Source: Flavobacteriales bacterium UBA6693 (GTDB lineage: Bacteria > Bacteroidota > Bacteroidia > Flavobacteriales > Weeksellaceae). From it: a stretch of 64,000 bases of DNA. Positions 42,144 through 50,393 of the stretch are shown piece by piece. How positions within the stretch are numbered: the stretch's first letter is position 1; every line of letters begins with the position of its first letter. Made by a program: the position numbers and the translations under genes. The DNA is taken from positions 28,902-92,901 of the forward strand of contig DKJL01000017.1 in NCBI GenBank assembly GCA_002454815.1, in the 5' to 3' direction. The notes under the pieces are model-generated. The model ran no database searches. It was not told where the DNA came from and saw only the letters and a list, made by a program, of their open reading frames with translations.

Positions 42144-44758
42144 AGCATTTTTAGTTTCTGTTCCAACAGCAGGATTTTATCCAGTGCATCTTTTTGTTTT
42201 TTCAGTTCATTATCGACCACCTGCTGCGGTGCTCCAGCCATGAACTTGGCATTAGAAAGTTTTTTCTCCACTGAAATCAGAAAACCCTTCAGATAGGCGA
42301 TTTCTTCTTCCGTCTTGGTTTTCTCCTCCGCGAGATCGAGGTTTTCGCTGAGCGGAATAGAAAATTCGGTGCTTCCGATCAGGAATGAGAACGTCGGTTG
42401 ATCCGTTTTTGTTCCGAAATATACCGTGCTGATATTTGCAAGTTTCCGCACCAACGCGTCATTTTCTATCGCCTCCGCATTGGTGTAAACCTCCACCTGC
42501 TCTCTCGGCGAAATTCCTTTGCCCTGACGGTAATTCCGCACACCGGAAATAATCTCTTTTGATGTGTCAAATTCTTTCACCAGTTGAGCATCAAAATCAT
42601 AAGCTTGCGGCTGCTGTGCGATTACAAGCGCCTGATCGGGCGTACGCACTGCAATATTCTGCCACAACTCTTCAGATAAAAACGGCATAAACGGATGCAA
42701 CAGTTTCATCAGTTGCTCAAAGTAAGCAATTGTCTGTCCGTAAACTGCTGCGGAAATCGGTGTGCCGTAGGCGGGCTTAATGGCTTCCAGGTACCAGGAA
42801 CAAAAATCGTCCCAGATTAATTTATAAAGCAAATGCAGCGCATCGGAAATCCTGAATTTTGCAAACTGGTCAGCAATTTCAAGAATGGTTTTATCCATCT
42901 GATGGTGAAACCAGGCGATCGCTTGCTGATCTGCTTCGTTGGCGGGGACATCATCCGCCCGTTCCCAACCTTGGATCAGTTTGTAAGCATTCCATATTTT
43001 GGTGGCGAAATTTCGGCCCTGCAGCATTAAATCTTCATCAAACAGCAAATCGTTGCCCGCTGCAGAACTCAGTAGAATTCCGACGCGTACACCATCTGCT
43101 CCGTATTTTTCAATCAGCTCAATAGGATCAGGCGAGTTGCCCAGCGATTTCGACATTTTTCGGCGCTGCTTATCGCGCACAATTCCGGTGAAATAAACAT
43201 TTTTGAAGGGAACCTGACCTCGGTATTCAAGACCGGCCATAATCATACGTGCGACCCAGAAGAAAATAATATCAGGTCCCGTCACCAGATCAGAAGTCGG
43301 GTAGTAGTAACTGATGTCCTTGTTCTCCGGTTCGGAAATGCCATCAAAAACTGACATCGGCCAGAGCCATGACGAAAACCAAGTGTCGAGCGCATCCTCA
43401 TCCTGTTTTAAATCTCCCGATGTGAGCTGTTCATTAGAAGTTTTCACTTTCGCCAATTCTACGGCTTCCCCGATGGATTCTGCCACAACGAAATCGTTTT
43501 CGCCATCGCCATAATAGTACGCCGGGATCTGCTGCCCCCACCAAAGCTGACGCGAAATATTCCAGTCGCGGATGTTTTCCATCCAATGTTTGTAGGTGTT
43601 TTTAAACTTTTCCGGGTGAAATTTAATTTCATCGTTCATCACCACGTCCAGTGCAGGCTTGGCAATTTCGGACATTTTCAGGAACCACTGCACAGAAACT
43701 TTCGGTTCTATTACGGCACCGGTGCGTTCAGAAGTTCCGACTTTATTTACATAATCTTCCGCCTTCAGCAAAAGTCCTTTCTCCTCCAGTTCTTTGGCGA
43801 TCAGTTTTCTTACTTCGAAGCGGTTTTTGCCGGCGTAATGCTGGCCGTGTTCATTGAGATTTCCGCTGTCGTCCAGCGAGTCGATGATTTGGAGGTGGTG
43901 TCTTTGCCCGATTTCGTAATCATTGGTATCGTGTGCCGGCGTGATTTTTAAAGCGCCGGTCCCAAATTCTATATCCACATAATCATCCTCAATAATAGGG
44001 ACGACGCGACCGACGACAGGAACGATGACTTTCTTGCCGCGCAAATGTGCATAACGCTCATCCGCCGGATTAATGCAGACAGCGGTGTCACCGAAAATGG
44101 TTTCGGGGCGTGTTGTGGCCACGGAAAGATATTCTTCTGTGCCTTGAATTTTATATTTTAAATAATAGAGTTTTCCGTTCTGTTCCTTAAAGATTACTTC
44201 CTCATCCGAAATATTGGTCTTGGCCTCCGGGTCCCAGTTGACGATGCGGTAACCACGGTAGATCAGTCCTTTGTTGTATAAATCGACAAAAGATTTGATC
44301 ACCTGAGCCGAAAGTTTTGGTTCCATGGTAAACCGGGTGCGTTCCCAGTCGCAGGAACACCCTAATTTTTTCAATTGTTCCAGAATGGTGCCTCCGTACT
44401 GATTCGTCCAGTCCCAGGCGTACTCCAAAAACTGCTCGCGAGTAATATCTGCTTTGCTGATGCCTTCTTCCTTTAACTTTGCTACTACTTTTGCTTCGGT
44501 AGCAATAGAAGCGTGATCGGTGCCCGGAACCCAGCAGGCATTGAAGCCCTGCATCCTCGCCCGTCTTATCAATATATCCTGAATTGTATTATTGAGCATG
44601 TGCCCCATGTGCAATATCCCCGTAACATTAGGCGGCGGAATAACAATAGTGTAAGGTGGCTTTTCATTGGGCTCGGAGTGGAAAAAGCGATTTTCCAGCC
44701 AGTAATCATACCATTTATTTTCTGTTTCGTACGGCGAATATTTATCTGAAATCTGCAT
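42140..44758 (-). CDS. valS: Valine-tRNA ligase
   Basis: Class I aminoacyl-tRNA synthetase, 872 residues. The HIGH-type motif is PPPNVTGILHMGHML (about 39-53), the editing domain spans about 170-340 (with TTRPETIFGDTAV), and the KMSKS motif is RRKMSKSLGNSP (about 530-541). The C-terminal coiled coil that clamps the tRNA is visible in the last 70 residues. The ATG at 44758 is preferred to the in-frame TTG at 44788, because a -7 box lies between 44786 and 44793. It is the first gene of a three-gene run with DUF4241 and rbsK. Confidence 0.98.
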   Translation of the reverse strand: MQISDKYSPYETENKWYDYWLENRFFHSEPNEKPPYTIVIPPPNVTGILHMGHMLNNTIQDILIRRARMQGFNACWVPGTDHASIATEAKVVAKLKEEGISKADITREQFLEYAWDWTNQYGGTILEQLKKLGCSCDWERTRFTMEPKLSAQVIKSFVDLYNKGLIYRGYRIVNWDPEAKTNISDEEVIFKEQNGKLYYLKYKIQGTEEYLSVATTRPETIFGDTAVCINPADERYAHLRGKKVIVPVVGRVVPIIEDDYVDIEFGTGALKITPAHDTNDYEIGQRHHLQIIDSLDDSGNLNEHGQHYAGKNRFEVRKLIAKELEEKGLLLKAEDYVNKVGTSERTGAVIEPKVSVQWFLKMSEIAKPALDVVMNDEIKFHPEKFKNTYKHWMENIRDWNISRQLWWGQQIPAYYYGDGENDFVVAESIGEAVELAKVKTSNEQLTSGDLKQDEDALDTWFSSWLWPMSVFDGISEPENKDISYYYPTSDLVTGPDIIFFWVARMIMAGLEYRGQVPFKNVYFTGIVRDKQRRKMSKSLGNSPDPIELIEKYGADGVRVGILLSSAAGNDLLFDEDLMLQGRNFATKIWNAYKLIQGWERADDVPANEADQQAIAWFHHQMDKTILEIADQFAKFRISDALHLLYKLIWDDFCSWYLEAIKPAYGTPISAAVYGQTIAYFEQLMKLLHPFMPFLSEELWQNIAVRTPDQALVIAQQPQAYDFDAQLVKEFDTSKEIISGVRNYRQGKGISPREQVEVYTNAEAIENDALVRKLANISTVYFGTKTDQPTFSFLIGSTEFSIPLSENLDLAEEKTKTEEEIAYLKGFLISVEKKLSNAKFMAGAPQQVVDNELKKQKDALDKILLLEQKLKML

Positions 44759-44785
44759 ATAGTCGGTCTTAAGGCTTATTTTTGA

Positions 44786-44793
44786 CAAAAATA
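44786..44793 (-). promoter_or_regulatory. -7 box of valS
   Basis: Reads TATTTTTG on the minus strand, a perfect TAnnTTTG, 27 bases before the ATG at 44758. It overlaps the alternative TTG start, which argues against that start. Confidence 0.4.
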
Positions 44794-44833
44794 GGCAAAT
44801 AATAAAAGTTTTCTTTACTATTAAAATAATTTT

Positions 44834-44841
44834 TAACTTTG
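44834..44841 (+). promoter_or_regulatory. -7 box of the DUF1573 gene
   Basis: TAACTTTG, a perfect TAnnTTTG, with TTTC (44810-44813) exactly 20 bases upstream as a near-match -33 element. The ATG is 43 bases downstream. Confidence 0.48.
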
Positions 44842-44884
44842 CCCGTTAGAATTTGGAAAATCATAATTTTTTAAAGAACATTAT

Positions 44885-45328
44885 ATGAAAAATATTTTTG
44901 CAGCTTTGTTTCTTACGGCTTCCTTCGCGGCGGTTTCCGCGCAAACCATTACATTTGATAAATCTACCGCAGATTATGGAACCATCCTGCCAGGCGCAGA
45001 TGGCCACCAGATCTTCACCGTGAAAAATACCGGCGATAAACCGTTGATTATTTCTAAAGTTCAGGCGTCTTGTGGATGCACAGTGCCGGAGTGGAGTCAG
45101 GATCCCATCATGCCGGGCAAAAACGGACAGATCAAAGTATTATACGATACAAAAATTGTAGGACCGTTTACCAAAATCATCGAAGTATATTCGAACGATT
45201 CTGAGAACAGCCGTTCCGTAATCAACATTAGAGGAAACGTAAGCGCAACAGCGCAGGCCAATAGCGTATCGGCAACGAAACTGACGCCGGCGACTGAAGT
45301 GAAAAAAACAAAAACTTCAGCTAAATAA
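44885..45328 (+). CDS. DUF1573 domain protein
   Basis: A 147-residue exported protein: signal peptide MKNIFAALFLTASFAAVSAQ, then one immunoglobulin-like DUF1573 domain with the characteristic DYGTILPGADGHQIFTVKN and VQASCGCTVPEWSQDPIMPG segments (the SCGCT motif about residue 61). Such domains are common in Bacteroidota envelope proteins; their role is not established. A basic Thr/Lys-rich tail closes the protein. Single gene with its own promoter and terminator. Confidence 0.9.
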   Translation: MKNIFAALFLTASFAAVSAQTITFDKSTADYGTILPGADGHQIFTVKNTGDKPLIISKVQASCGCTVPEWSQDPIMPGKNGQIKVLYDTKIVGPFTKIIEVYSNDSENSRSVINIRGNVSATAQANSVSATKLTPATEVKKTKTSAK

Positions 45329-45353
45329 CATTACCAGTTTTCTTAAAATCTTA

Positions 45354-45383
45354 AAATCATTTCTTTACCGAAATGATTTTTTT
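45354..45383 (+). terminator. Terminator of the DUF1573 gene
   Basis: AAATCATTTC (45354-45363) pairs with GAAATGATTT (45370-45379), followed by seven T. Confidence 0.88.
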
Positions 45384-45407
45384 ATTTTAGACAAAATATT
45401 ACAAATT

Positions 45408-46277
45408 ATGGAGATGGATTTTGGTAAAGAGTTCCGAATTACGGGCAACTTTAAAATAAATCAGCACGCAACCGCATACTCCGGTACGCTGAACAAATCC
45501 GAAGGTAAAAAAATGCTGAAGGAGGAAAAGAAAGTTTTGGCCGATCTACAGGAAAAGCTCTATAGCGTCGGCAGCAAATCATTGCTGATCGTTCTCCAGG
45601 CAATGGATGCGGCGGGCAAGGATTCGCTCATTGAACATGTTTTCAGCGGTGTGAATCCGCAGGGTTGCTCGGTAACGAGTTTTAAAACGCCGAACGATAA
45701 AGAGTATAATCAGGATTTTCTGTGGCGACATTATCTGGCACTGCCGGAAAAAGGAAAAATCGGGATTTTCAACCGGAGCCATTACGAAAGTGTCCTGGTC
45801 TGCAAGGTGCATCCTGCCTATAATTTAAATGAAAAAGTCTGGAATTCGGTCGAAGATTTCGATGCCGATTTTTGGAAAAACCGCTATGAAAGTATTCGCA
45901 ATTTTGAAAAACATCTGGCACAGAACGGTACCACGATTATAAAGATATTCCTGAACGTCTCGCAGCAGGAACAGAAGAAAAGGTTTTTGGACCGCATCAA
46001 TGAACCTGATAAAAACTGGAAATTTGCCGCCGGCGATCTTACCGAGCGTGCGCGATGGCCCGAATATATGCAGGCCTACGAAGAGGCGATAAATGAAACG
46101 TCAAAAGAGTACGCGCCGTGGTATGTGATTCCCGCAGATGATAAATGGTTTGCACGTGTAGCGGCGGTACACATTATCCGCGAAACGCTGGAGCGCATGG
46201 ACCTGCACTTTCCCAAACTTAGCGACACCGAAATGAGCGGCCTTCAGGCAGCACGCGAGCAACTGGAAAATGAGTAA
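45408..46277 (+). CDS. Polyphosphate kinase 2 family protein
   Basis: A 289-residue PPK2 enzyme that transfers phosphate between polyphosphate and nucleotides. LQAMDAAGKDSLIEHVFSGV (about 64-83) contains the Walker A-like loop and the Asp that binds magnesium; GIFNRSHYESVLVCKVHP (about 122-139) holds the Walker B-region Arg and Ser. Presence of a single domain and the overall pattern suggests class III or I, so mono- or diphosphate nucleotide specificity cannot be fixed by eye. It stands alone. Confidence 0.92.
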   Translation: MEMDFGKEFRITGNFKINQHATAYSGTLNKSEGKKMLKEEKKVLADLQEKLYSVGSKSLLIVLQAMDAAGKDSLIEHVFSGVNPQGCSVTSFKTPNDKEYNQDFLWRHYLALPEKGKIGIFNRSHYESVLVCKVHPAYNLNEKVWNSVEDFDADFWKNRYESIRNFEKHLAQNGTTIIKIFLNVSQQEQKKRFLDRINEPDKNWKFAAGDLTERARWPEYMQAYEEAINETSKEYAPWYVIPADDKWFARVAAVHIIRETLERMDLHFPKLSDTEMSGLQAAREQLENE

Positions 46278-46279
46278 AT

Positions 46280-46312
46280 AGAGCGGAAATTATTTTCTGC
46301 TCTCTTATTTTA
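46280..46312 (+). terminator. Weak terminator after the PPK2 gene
   Basis: AGAGC (46280-46284) pairs with GCTCT (46299-46303) and a T-rich stretch follows. The stem is short, so the call is tentative. Confidence 0.45.
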
Positions 46313-46320
46313 CAAAAAAC

Positions 46321-46651
46321 CCACAAGAAAAACTGTAAGCCGGATTCTGTAATTTGACCGAAATCAAAATGCCTGTTATTTATCTGCGTTTTACATTGCT
46401 GCAAAACTTTAGCTGTTTACCCCTCGGTTTTTGGAGCGAGCCACTCCTATCCCAACGAATCGGGAAATCCGATATACTTAACATTGCACCGCAAAGAGTT
46501 TACCTGGTTTCACTATAAATTAATATACATACTTTCTGTTGCACTGGTCCTGATCTCGCGACCGACGGGCGTTACCCGCTTTGCTGCCCTGTGGTGTCCG
46601 GACTTTCCTACCTCCGCATAAGCGGAAATCAACAGGCCGTCTTTCTTGTGG
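46321..46651 (-). ncRNA. rnpB: RNase P RNA (bacterial class A)
   Basis: Read on the minus strand the 331-base RNA begins with CCACAAGAAAGAC and ends with TTTTTCTTGTGG, which pair as helix P1. Near the 5' end are GGAAAGTCCGGACACCACAG and GGGCAGC, the conserved CR-I/P4 region; CAGTGCAACAGAAAG lies in the middle and ACAGAATCCGGCTTAC near the 3' end is CR-V. It is the catalytic RNA that matures the 5' end of tRNAs. A -7 box lies 5 bases before the first base. Confidence 0.97.
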
Positions 46652-46655
46652 ACTG

Positions 46656-46663
46656 CAAAGATA
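46656..46663 (-). promoter_or_regulatory. -7 box of rnpB
   Basis: Reads TATCTTTG on the minus strand, a perfect TAnnTTTG, ending 5 bases before the 5' base of RNase P RNA as expected for direct transcription. No TTTG is seen at 19-21 bases. Confidence 0.58.
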
Positions 46664-46738
46664 CACAAAGCATGAAAATCCCGGCGTTATTATTTTGGAG
46701 AGCATTTTGTTTCATCCACAGCTAATATTTTTTATTTA

Positions 46739-47581
46739 ATGAATTATTTCGATATCGTTTTTTCTGTTTTGCAGAAGTGGTACAAAGCTTTGGCACACGC
46801 CACACCCAAAATAGTAGTAGGTATTCTGGTTTTTGTCCTTATTCTTATGATGAGTTCTTATCTCAGCAGATTGTCTGTGCGGCTTTTTCACCGGCTTTTT
46901 CCCAAAAGCAAAAACAATTCGATCGTTATACTCATCAATGTTTTTAAGTTTCTTATTATTCTTGCTGCGGCCTTTATTTCATTTGAGATTATGGGGCTGG
47001 GTGATTTTGTTTTAAAGTTTTTAGGAAGTCTCGGGGTGGCGGGGGTCATTGCCGGTGTTGCCTTGAAAGACTTAGTTTCCTCGATGTTTTCCGGTGCGCT
47101 GATCGGTATCGACAAGGCATTTGCGGAAGGAGATTATGTTTCCATTAAAGACATTACGGGTGTTGTAGAAAGTATTGGGTTTCTAACCACCAAGATCATC
47201 AGCGACGACGGCAAGAAAGTTTACGTACCAAACCAGCTTATTTTCAGTGCACCTTTTATTAATTATTCTGCGTCCGGCCAGCGCAAAGTTTTTCTTAAAC
47301 TTCAGTTGTCCAATGATCAGGATTTAGATAAAAGCCGACATGTTATCATGCAGGAAATAAAGACTTCTGAATTTACGGAAGAACCTGATGGTGCGGAAGT
47401 GATCGTAAGTAAACAGGTTTTTGGCATCTTTTTTCTGGAAGCCCGTTTTTTCATGCGGCATGGCGCGGATATCGACATCGTGCGCAGCGAGGCGCTGATA
47501 CGCATCAAAAGGAGACTTCAGGCAAACGGCATCGAACTTGCCACACAGGCACAACTTGACGCTTGTCAGACTGGTTTGTAA
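46739..47581 (+). CDS. Small-conductance mechanosensitive channel (MscS family)
   Basis: A 280-residue inner membrane channel that releases solutes under osmotic downshock. Three N-terminal transmembrane helices are followed by the pore helix LGSLGVAGVIAGVALKDLVSSMFSG (about 96-120) with the Gly/Ala packing pattern, then the DKAFAEGDYVSI beta domain and a C-terminal alpha/beta domain. Length equals E. coli MscS. It stands alone between rnpB and sucC. Confidence 0.93.
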   Translation: MNYFDIVFSVLQKWYKALAHATPKIVVGILVFVLILMMSSYLSRLSVRLFHRLFPKSKNNSIVILINVFKFLIILAAAFISFEIMGLGDFVLKFLGSLGVAGVIAGVALKDLVSSMFSGALIGIDKAFAEGDYVSIKDITGVVESIGFLTTKIISDDGKKVYVPNQLIFSAPFINYSASGQRKVFLKLQLSNDQDLDKSRHVIMQEIKTSEFTEEPDGAEVIVSKQVFGIFFLEARFFMRHGADIDIVRSEALIRIKRRLQANGIELATQAQLDACQTGL

Positions 47582-47593
47582 TACTTGAGCGAA

Positions 47594-47623
47594 ACAAAAA
47601 AAGCCGTTCAATCCGAACGGCTT
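47594..47623 (-). terminator. Terminator of sucC
   Basis: AAGCCGTTC (47601-47609) pairs with GAACGGCTT (47615-47623); on the minus strand it is followed by seven T. It may also end the convergent mscS transcript. Confidence 0.85.
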
Positions 47624-47645
47624 AATTTTATGAGAATTTTGAATC

Positions 47646-48839
47646 TTAGTGACCCAAAACTTCTTTCACTTTATTGGCAGCTTCTTCCAGTGTAATCGCA
47701 GAATGTACCGGCAAACCAGAGTTGTCAATCAGTTGTTTTGCCTCTACCGCATTCGTTCCCTGTAATCTCACGATCAGCGGAACCGGCAGGCTTCCCATCG
47801 CATTATAAGCATCTACAACACCTTGAGCAACACGGTCGCAACGAACGATACCACCGAAGATATTAATGAGAATTGCTTTTACATTAGGATCTTTCAAAAT
47901 AATTCCGAAAGCTTTCTGCACTCTCTCTGCATCAGCAGTACCGCCAACGTCCAGGAAGTTTGCAGGATTTCCGCCGGATAATTTAATGATATCCATGGTC
48001 GCCATTGCAAGACCGGCACCGTTTACCATACAGGCAACATCGCCGTCCAGTTTTACGAAGTTCAGGCCGGCATCGCCCGCTTCTACATCCGTAGGATCTT
48101 CTTCTCTCGTATCTCTTAATTCAGCCAAATCCTTGTGGCGGAACAATGCATTGTCGTCCAAAGAAACTTTGGCGTCCACAGCGATAATTTTATTGTCAGA
48201 AGTTTTCAAAACCGGGTTGATCTCAAAAAGAGAAGCATCGATTCCAACATAAGCGTTGTACAGAGAAGCGATGAATTTCACGAAATCTTTGTGAGCAGCA
48301 CCTTCCAAACCTAAGTTAAAAGCAATCTTGCGCGCCTGGAAACCTTGCAGGCCAACCGCCGGATCCACTACTTCGTTATGAATCAAGTGAGGCGTTACTT
48401 CCGCAACGTGCTCGATGTCCATACCACCTTCGGTAGAGTAAACGATCATATTTTTGCCCTGTGCTCTGTCCAGAAGGATAGAAACATAAAATTCTTTGGT
48501 TTCCGTTTCACCAGGGTAATACACATCCTCTGCTACCAACACGAAATTCACTTTTTTCCCTTCCGCAGAAGTTTGTGGCGTCACGAGTTGCATGCCGATA
48601 ATGTTGCCCGCATTTTCTTTCAGTTTTTCCATGTTCGGAGAAAACTTTACGCCGCCGCCTTTTCCACGACCACCCGCGTGCACCTGAGCTTTAACGACCC
48701 AGCCCTCGTTACCGTTCATTTCGGTTAATTTGTTGGCTGCATCCACTGCCTCGTCAACATTATTTGCGATAAAACCTCTCTGGATGTTTACGCCGTATTT
48801 TGCCAAAATTTCTTTCGATTGGTACTCGTGAAGATTCAT
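47646..48839 (-). CDS. sucC: Succinate-CoA ligase, beta subunit
   Basis: The 397-residue ATP-grasp subunit of succinyl-CoA synthetase, a TCA-cycle enzyme. It starts MNLHEYQSKEILAKYGV, has VKAQVHAGGRGKGGGVKF (about 49-66) for nucleotide binding and the C-terminal flavodoxin-like domain with NFLDVGGTADAERV and INIFGGIVRCDRVAQGV. The alpha subunit gene sucD is not adjacent; only the beta gene is here, which is common in flavobacteria. Confidence 0.98.
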   Translation of the reverse strand: MNLHEYQSKEILAKYGVNIQRGFIANNVDEAVDAANKLTEMNGNEGWVVKAQVHAGGRGKGGGVKFSPNMEKLKENAGNIIGMQLVTPQTSAEGKKVNFVLVAEDVYYPGETETKEFYVSILLDRAQGKNMIVYSTEGGMDIEHVAEVTPHLIHNEVVDPAVGLQGFQARKIAFNLGLEGAAHKDFVKFIASLYNAYVGIDASLFEINPVLKTSDNKIIAVDAKVSLDDNALFRHKDLAELRDTREEDPTDVEAGDAGLNFVKLDGDVACMVNGAGLAMATMDIIKLSGGNPANFLDVGGTADAERVQKAFGIILKDPNVKAILINIFGGIVRCDRVAQGVVDAYNAMGSLPVPLIVRLQGTNAVEAKQLIDNSGLPVHSAITLEEAANKVKEVLGH

Positions 48840-48875
48840 AATATTCTAAGTTAGATTTAATTATTTAAAGAATTA

Positions 48876-48883
48876 CAAATTTA
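48876..48883 (-). promoter_or_regulatory. -7 box of sucC
   Basis: Reads TAAATTTG on the minus strand, a perfect TAnnTTTG, 37 bases before the sucC ATG. No clear -33 element. Confidence 0.42.
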
Positions 48884-49062
48884 GGAAAATTTGCATACAT
48901 AAAGACTGCGAATTTCGTTTTTTATGGCGCTGCCCGCACTTATCTGCAACTATTTGCGGTACTTTTCACGGTTATTTGGTCGGCTGCGCTGAGCGATACA
49001 TTTTTCAGAATCGGAAAAATAAAATCAGTTTCACAACGCTTTCTTTGTTTTTAATTTTTTTC

Positions 49063-49141
49063 AGGCGCCTTTTTCCGGCTTTCACTACTCGCTTCCGCCG
49101 CGACGGCGGAGAGCTCAAACATGCCGTTCAATCCGGGGCGT
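49063..49141 (+). repeat. Palindromic intergenic repeat, family B, copy 2
   Basis: Starts with AGGCGCCTTTTTCCG, sharing 14 bases (GGCGCCTTTTTCCG) with copy 1, and ends with GAGCTCAAACA, GCCG and CCGGGGCG, matching the right arm. The centre is a perfect TCCGCCG/CGGCGGA stem (49094-49100 with 49104-49110), unrelated in sequence to the stem of copy 1. It lies upstream of both neighbouring genes. Confidence 0.75.
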
Positions 49142-49387
49142 GGTTCCGTTCCAGGCAGAAAGAGGAGGATTAAACCAAAAAAGTAAAGAAAAATATAAAG
49201 ACTTGGTCATTATTAATTTCATCCATTCTACTCCGCGCCACGGTGATTATAAAATCAGAAAAAAACAGAATTCTGCCAATTGTTCGTCCCCGTAAAATGT
49301 CATAAATTGTCACCTTTCAAAAAAAATACATTAGTAGAAATACTTTTTTTAAGTTAAAATAAAATTCTTTCCGGCCAATTTAATGTC

Positions 49388-50362
49388 ATGAAAATCGTAA
49401 AACTTAATAAAAAATGGATCTTAACCTCGATAATAGCAATATTCCTTTTGCTCCTTGTCTTTTATCCCGTCCCGCCGCAACATCCCATCCGATATGTGGA
49501 AAGAGAAAGCGGGGCGATAAAAACAGAGAAGGTCTACGGTGAGCTTTGGCTCGATTGGCTTTATCATAATCCTTTCGGTCAGGCGACTTTGTGGGCGGTG
49601 GCCAAGCGCAAATTCGTGACTTCCGTCTATGGTGACATGATGGATAAAAAATCGTCGGTCGAGAAAGTTCAGCCTTTCATCAGGGAATACCATGTCGACA
49701 TCGGCATCGCCCAGAAAGAGCATTTTGCCAGTTTTAATGAATTCTTTGTACGCAAGCTCAAGCCCGAAGCACGACCCATTAACACAGATTCGCTGGTTGT
49801 GACCTCACCGGCTGACGGTAAAATCTTGGCCTACGCCGACGTCAGTAAGTCCGATTTTTACATAAAAGGATTTCGCTTTAATGTTCATTCATTTCTGGAA
49901 AACGAAACGCTGGCAAAAAAATACGATGACGGTGCAATGATTGTTTTCCGCCTTGCCCCGCCTGATTATCATCGTTATCATTTCCCCGTCAGCGGCACTG
50001 TGCCGCCGCAAAACACTAAGATAAACGGCGATTATTACTCGGTAAATCCGTTGGCCTTAAGAAAAAAAGCAGAAATTTTTTGGCTGAATAAAAGAGAGTA
50101 TGGCGTTATAAAAAGCCCGGTTTTCGGTGATGTGCTGATGTCCGAAGTCGGCGCAACGATGGTGGGCAGCATCATTCAGACCTATAGAGGTACAGACGTG
50201 CAGAAAGGTCAGGAGAAAGGTTATTTTAAATTTGGAGGTTCTACGGTGGTGCTTTTATTTGAAAAAAACGCCATTAAAATTGATGATGATCTTTTGAAGA
50301 ATACCGCGAGAGGCCTGGAGACGACCATAAAAATGGGCGAGAGGATTGCCGAAAAGAAATAA
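49388..50362 (+). CDS. Phosphatidylserine decarboxylase
   Basis: The 324-residue product makes phosphatidylethanolamine from phosphatidylserine. After an N-terminal membrane helix (WILTSIIAIFLLLLVFYPV) come FFVRKLKPEARPI, TSPADGKILAYADV, FRLAPPDYHRYHFPVSG and YSVNPLAL. The autocleavage region is VLMSEVGATMVGSI. In many bacteria the cleavage motif is GS(S/T); here the Gly-Ser of MVGSI is the likely processing site that yields the pyruvoyl cofactor. Some authors annotate this branch as phosphatidylserine decarboxylase-related. No phosphatidylserine synthase gene is adjacent. Confidence 0.85.
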   Translation: MKIVKLNKKWILTSIIAIFLLLLVFYPVPPQHPIRYVERESGAIKTEKVYGELWLDWLYHNPFGQATLWAVAKRKFVTSVYGDMMDKKSSVEKVQPFIREYHVDIGIAQKEHFASFNEFFVRKLKPEARPINTDSLVVTSPADGKILAYADVSKSDFYIKGFRFNVHSFLENETLAKKYDDGAMIVFRLAPPDYHRYHFPVSGTVPPQNTKINGDYYSVNPLALRKKAEIFWLNKREYGVIKSPVFGDVLMSEVGATMVGSIIQTYRGTDVQKGQEKGYFKFGGSTVVLLFEKNAIKIDDDLLKNTARGLETTIKMGERIAEKK

Positions 50363-50364
50363 AA

Positions 50365-50388
50365 TACCGTCTCCTTTCGAAGACGGTA
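50365..50388. terminator. Hairpin between the psd and multicopper oxidase genes
   Basis: TACCGTCT (50365-50372) pairs with AGACGGTA (50381-50388). On the minus strand TTTTATTTC follows the stem. It lies between convergent genes; the T-tracts are modest. Confidence 0.6.
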
Positions 50389-50393
50389 ATTCA

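Larger units (their letters stand above)
48840..49387. other. Long intergenic region between sucC and the phosphatidylserine decarboxylase gene
   Basis: 548 bases without a convincing gene. It contains the sucC -7 box (48883-48876, TAAATTTG on the minus strand) and the second family B repeat (49063-49141). Frames between 48960 and 49170 are short and lack start signals. The rest is AT-rich and probably regulatory. Confidence 0.5.

Noticed and set aside
46321..46651. A coding frame within the rnpB region
   Set aside because: Frames on the minus strand there are short and the sequence has the RNase P RNA conserved blocks.
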